In this document: positions 60,301 to 64,000 of the stretch, piece by piece
Layout: every line of letters begins with the position of its first letter
Position numbering within the stretch: position 1 is the stretch's first letter
Origin: an uncultured Amylibacter sp.
GTDB taxonomy: Bacteria; Pseudomonadota; Alphaproteobacteria; Rhodobacterales; Rhodobacteraceae
Assembly (NCBI GenBank): GCA_959347425.1
Contig: OY365741.1
Span: forward strand, 1,450,501-1,514,500
DNA length: 64,000 bases
Direction: 5' to 3'
Made by a program: the position numbers and the translations under genes
The notes under the pieces: model-generated
What the model saw: only the letters and a program-made list of their open reading frames with translations
What the model was told of the DNA's origin: nothing
Databases searched by the model: none

Positions 60301-63300
60301 ATGACCAACACCCCCGCCGATACTTACACCGACCTAAAAGCCAAATTGCGCGAGATGTTCCAGATGGACCAAGCCGATTTGGACTTTGGCATTTATCGTA
60401 TTATGAACGCCAAACGCGATGAAATAAGCGATTATTTGGATAATGACCTGCAACCGCAAGTCAAAAAAATCCTGGAAGATGCTTCCCTGCACGACCGTGC
60501 GGATTTGGAAAAACAGATAAAAGAAGCCATCACGGCGGCGAATGAATTGGGTATTGAACCCGAAGACTCGCCGAAATACAAAACATTGCTGGCGCAAAAA
60601 TCCAAACCAAACGACATTACCGCGTTGGAGCGCGAGATATTCTCGGACTTATACAGTTTTTTCGCACGGTACTATGAAGGTGGGGATTTTTTATCCCTGC
60701 GCCGATATAAGGCGGGGGTTTATGCGATTCCGTATGAGGGAGAGGAGGTGAAACTCCACTGGGCGAACGCCGACCAGTACTATATTAAAACGTCCGAATA
60801 CTTTGCCAATTACGCCTTTACACTGGGTAAAAAACGGGTTGCCTTTCGGCTGGTATCCGCGAATACAGAGCAGAATAACAATAAACCCGCCCAAGGCACA
60901 CATCGGCGGTTTGTTCTGGCAGACCCGCCGATTTTGCCTGACGCGGACGAGCTGGTGATAGCCATGGAATACCGCCTGTTTGATGCAAAAACCTCGCAAG
61001 ATGATTTATGGAAGGCGGCGATTAAAACCCTGTGTGATATGCCCGAATTAAAATCTTTTGGCGGGCTATTTGATGCCAAAGACCCTAATCAAATTTGCAA
61101 AAAGGATGAAACCCCAACCAGTGTTTTGCAATACCATTTGAAAAAATACACCGCGCGGAATAGCTTTGATTATTTTATCCATAAAGACCTTGGCGGATTT
61201 TTAAAACGCGAGCTGGATTTTTTCATTAAAAACGAAGTTTTGTTTTTGGATAATTTCATTGGCGGGGCGCAGGAGGATATTATCGCACGGCTGGCGAAGG
61301 TGCGGGCGTTAAAGGCGATTGCCGATAAGATTATTACATTTTTAACGGGGCTGGAAGAGTTTCAAAAAAAGCTGTGGTTAAAGAAAAAATTCGTGGTGGC
61401 GGCGGATTGGTGCATGACCTTGGATTTTGTTGATGAAGAGTTTTATAAGGAAATTGTGGCGAACCAAGCCCAGCATGACGCGTGGGTTGCGCTGTTTGGC
61501 ATTGATGGATTGACGGCGGATTTGGGCGGGGGTGTTGCCTATGAAAATCCGCTGTCGGAGGAATTTTTGCAGGCAAACCAAAATCTGGTGCTGGATACGG
61601 CCTTGTTTGATGCGGATTTTAAGCATCGTTTGATGGCGAGTATTGATGATTTGGATGAACGGACAGACGGGCTTTTGATTCATGGGGATAATTTCCACGC
61701 GCTTAATCTGTTGCAAGAGGGCTATCGCGAGCAAATCAAATGTATTTATATTGACCCGCCTTATAATACCAATGCGTCCGAAATTGTCTATAAAAATGGC
61801 TATAAGCATTCGTCATGGTGTTCTCTTATGGCTAACAGGTTAGAGTTGGGAAAAAATTTACTCTCTGATGAAGGGTGTCAAATTACAGCTATTGATGATA
61901 CCGAATTTGTTTTGCTTGCGCAGATATGTGATGAATACTTTCGGGATTTTGAAAGAAATACCGTAGTTATAAATCATCACCCCGCAGGTGCAGGATTAGA
62001 AGGAACAAACATATCGGAAACTCATGAGTATGCCATATTTTGTGTTCCAAGAAATAAAAAAATATTACACGGGAGAAATAAGAAAGATGCGAATAGCGAG
62101 ATAGGCTTTATGAGAACAGGCACTGCCGAAAGTAATTTGAGGTCTGGAAGACCAAATAGTTTTTATGCTGTTTTGGTTGATCCCGTTTCTTCAGAAGTTA
62201 TGGGCGCGGAACCCCCACCTAAAGATGATAATTATTCTATGGATGATACAGAACAAGGGTTTAGAAGAATATATCCTAGAAGCGGTGACGGAACGGAAAG
62301 GGTATGGAGGCGTTCTTATGAGTCTTTTTTAAATGAAATAAAAGAAGGTGGTATAATTTGTAGGAATGGTAAAAGCATATATTTGCGCACTAGCAATGAA
62401 GGTAAATACCACCCAATATTTAGTAATTGGACAGATTCAAAATATAACGCAGGGGCATACGGAAGTAAGGTTTTGAAAAATTTAATGGGTGAAAATCTAT
62501 TTAGCTATCCAAAATCAATACATACCGTTGGAGATTGTGTGGGGTCTGCAACTAAACATGGTGAAAACCCCGTTATCCTAGACTATTTCGCGGGGTCTGG
62601 CACGACCGGGCATGCCGTCATAAACCTCAACCGAGAGGATGGGGGCAAGCGAAAATACATCCTCGTGGAAATGGGCGAATACTTTGAAACGGTCACAAAG
62701 CCGCGTATTCAAAAGGTCATATACGCCAAAGATTGGAAAGACGGCAAGCCTAACCCATTAGGCGGTACGCGGACGGACGCGTCCCCCCCAAACTCGCACT
62801 GTTTCAAAACCATCCGTTTGGAATCTTACGAGGACGCGCTGAATAATCTGGAAATCGTCCCCACCGCCACCCCGATAAAACAGGCAATCCTTAAGGACGA
62901 ACAAAGCAACGATGGCAAAGACTTGCGCGAACAATATATGCTCTCCTATATGTTAGAAATGGAGGCAAAAATCTCTATCCTAAATCTGGACAGATTCGCC
63001 CGCCCGTTTGACTATACCATGAACATAACCACTCATACGCAAACCGCCGAAACCCCCGTGGATTTGGTGGAAACCTTTAACTATCTTATCGGGCTGCGCG
63101 TTATTGCCCGCGGTGTCATACAGCAGTTCAACGCCCAAATGGAACCCGATGAACACGGCCGAGTTAAAACCGAGCGATTAAAAACAAAAGAAAAAGGCGA
63201 ATTTTCATTCCAAAAGCTGGAAGGCAAAACCCGCGACGGCAAGGTCGTGCTGGTCATCTGGCGCACGTTGACCGGGGATTTGGAACGCGATAGTGTCGCG

Positions 63301-63471
63301 CTGGAAAAATACTTGCGAAAGCAAGATATTAACCCCCGCGAACACGAATTTGACGTGATTTATGTTAATGGCGATAATACTCTGCCCAATATCCGCAAAG
63401 AAAATGAAAAGTGGAAAGTGCAACTGATTGAACAGGTGTTCTTTGATAAAATGTTTGGCGGAGCACGTTGA
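60301..63471 (+). CDS. N6-adenine DNA methyltransferase, type III Mod-like (beta class)
   Basis: 1056 residues. Motif IV DPPY at 485-488 comes before the AdoMet-binding motif I DYFAGSGTTGHAV at about 761-773, the beta-class order of type III Mod proteins. The region between (about 495-755, nucleotides 61780-62560) is clearly more AT-rich than the rest and is the expected target-recognition domain. The 480-residue N-terminal extension is not recognised. Its stop overlaps the next start by 1 nt (TGATG). It would protect host DNA in the operon with the SNF2 helicase and the DEAD-type helicase. Confidence 0.82.
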   Translation: MTNTPADTYTDLKAKLREMFQMDQADLDFGIYRIMNAKRDEISDYLDNDLQPQVKKILEDASLHDRADLEKQIKEAITAANELGIEPEDSPKYKTLLAQKSKPNDITALEREIFSDLYSFFARYYEGGDFLSLRRYKAGVYAIPYEGEEVKLHWANADQYYIKTSEYFANYAFTLGKKRVAFRLVSANTEQNNNKPAQGTHRRFVLADPPILPDADELVIAMEYRLFDAKTSQDDLWKAAIKTLCDMPELKSFGGLFDAKDPNQICKKDETPTSVLQYHLKKYTARNSFDYFIHKDLGGFLKRELDFFIKNEVLFLDNFIGGAQEDIIARLAKVRALKAIADKIITFLTGLEEFQKKLWLKKKFVVAADWCMTLDFVDEEFYKEIVANQAQHDAWVALFGIDGLTADLGGGVAYENPLSEEFLQANQNLVLDTALFDADFKHRLMASIDDLDERTDGLLIHGDNFHALNLLQEGYREQIKCIYIDPPYNTNASEIVYKNGYKHSSWCSLMANRLELGKNLLSDEGCQITAIDDTEFVLLAQICDEYFRDFERNTVVINHHPAGAGLEGTNISETHEYAIFCVPRNKKILHGRNKKDANSEIGFMRTGTAESNLRSGRPNSFYAVLVDPVSSEVMGAEPPPKDDNYSMDDTEQGFRRIYPRSGDGTERVWRRSYESFLNEIKEGGIICRNGKSIYLRTSNEGKYHPIFSNWTDSKYNAGAYGSKVLKNLMGENLFSYPKSIHTVGDCVGSATKHGENPVILDYFAGSGTTGHAVINLNREDGGKRKYILVEMGEYFETVTKPRIQKVIYAKDWKDGKPNPLGGTRTDASPPNSHCFKTIRLESYEDALNNLEIVPTATPIKQAILKDEQSNDGKDLREQYMLSYMLEMEAKISILNLDRFARPFDYTMNITTHTQTAETPVDLVETFNYLIGLRVIARGVIQQFNAQMEPDEHGRVKTERLKTKEKGEFSFQKLEGKTRDGKVVLVIWRTLTGDLERDSVALEKYLRKQDINPREHEFDVIYVNGDNTLPNIRKENEKWKVQLIEQVFFDKMFGGAR

Positions 63472-64000
63472 TGCCAATCGGGTTTCAAGAAAGACTGGTA
63501 TTAAACCAATGGATGCTTGGGTTATTTGATTGCGCAAGTTTTGAATTGCTGGCAGAGCATTTAAACCGCGATGCAATGGAAGGCTATGATGGCGAAAACA
63601 CATCCTATTTTTACACCGCGTTGATTCGTAATACTCTGCAACGTCAAATACCAGATGACGAATTGCTCCGCTATGATGTCAATATATTTAACCATACAGA
63701 AAGACTCAATAACAACCGCACCGGCAATGAAAAAATAAACTGGAAGTATTTTCAATATCTGGCGTTGCTTTTTACAGAGATTTATCTGGATAAGTATTTT
63801 CGCGATTCGGACGGGTTGTTAACCGCGTTAAATGACCATGTCATGGCGTTTAATTCCGTCCACGCCCCCGCCGATCATATTGATAAATTTAAGGCGGAGG
63901 ATTTGCGCCGTATTGCATTTTTCCAAGCAACTGGGTCCGGCAAAACTCTGCTGATGCACATAAACATTATGCAATACGAATTTTATTTGAAACAATACGG
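63471..64000 (+). CDS. SF2 helicase / type III Res-like subunit, 3' end outside window
   Basis: The first 176 residues start MPIGFQERLVLNQWM. A Walker A of helicase type, FQATGSGKTLLM, appears near residue 151, after which the window ends. Its 1-nt overlap with the methyltransferase shows they are one operon. A Res-type endonuclease or a DISARM DrmA-like helicase would both fit. The missing C-terminus and next genes would decide. Confidence 0.7.
   Translation, partial: MPIGFQERLVLNQWMLGLFDCASFELLAEHLNRDAMEGYDGENTSYFYTALIRNTLQRQIPDDELLRYDVNIFNHTERLNNNRTGNEKINWKYFQYLALLFTEIYLDKYFRDSDGLLTALNDHVMAFNSVHAPADHIDKFKAEDLRRIAFFQATGSGKTLLMHINIMQYEFYLKQY

Noticed and set aside
57368..64000. Confirmed DISARM system
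   Set aside because: The core drmA-drmB-drmC genes are not in view, so only similarity in two components is claimed.

Overview
The window looks like part of an alphaproteobacterial chromosome of moderate GC, probably from a marine organism. The pointers are the alphaproteobacterial polyol operon layout (smo/mtl), a fructose/ribose-type frc system, a tricarballylate/TTT locus, and many high-affinity ABC importers for small osmolytes. No rRNA, tRNA or core housekeeping gene is visible, so taxonomy is inference only.

Layout. 1-3109 (minus): a sugar ABC operon (ATPase, binding protein, permease running off the left edge), with a divergent NTF2-like gene at 3250-4194. 4229-12525 (minus): a complete mannitol/polyol operon in the order HAD phosphatase, SorC-type regulator, binding protein, two permeases, ATPase, mannitol dehydrogenase, fructokinase. 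Mannitol would be imported, oxidised to fructose and phosphorylated. 12556-15541 (minus): an HNH protein, a fructose-type kinase (frcK) and a GcvT-like aminomethyltransferase. 15966-31213 (plus): a 15-kb cluster of giant cysteine-rich, lipoprotein-anchored proteins with nine TbpB-like beta-domains. It holds a 3012-residue gene followed by a second gene that has lost its 5' end and carries a frameshift. 31339-38701 (minus): an operon that reads as mannosylglycerate (or glucosylglycerate) use: ABC importer, GH63 hydrolase, mannose/lyxose isomerase, glycerate kinase. 38945-49791: a tricarballylate/aconitate-type locus (LacI regulator, TcuA, TctC, TctA-TctB fusion, PrpF, TauE/SafE) with an inverted frcBCA operon in its middle. 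50057-64000: a defence island with a Gabija-like pair, a type IIG restriction-modification enzyme, a truncated SIR2 remnant, and a SNF2 helicase, methyltransferase and helicase set that leaves the right edge.

Genome-dynamics signals are unusually readable. frcK has its own copy of the frcB promoter, while its first codons persist as a stub behind frcA. The frcBCA block is bracketed by near-identical direct repeats that split the tricarballylate locus. A small intergenic element recurs at least five times, and a half copy lies at the junction where the second giant gene was truncated. In the four importer operons whose binding-protein gene is followed by a permease gene with a recognisable intrinsic-terminator-like hairpin between them (smo, mannosylglycerate, frc, tct), the arrangement suggests binding protein is made in excess over permease. 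A fifth operon has a long hairpin without a T-tract at the same place.

The most likely undescribed system is the giant cysteine-rich lipoprotein cluster. The most likely recognisable but incomplete one is the SNF2/methyltransferase/helicase defence operon.
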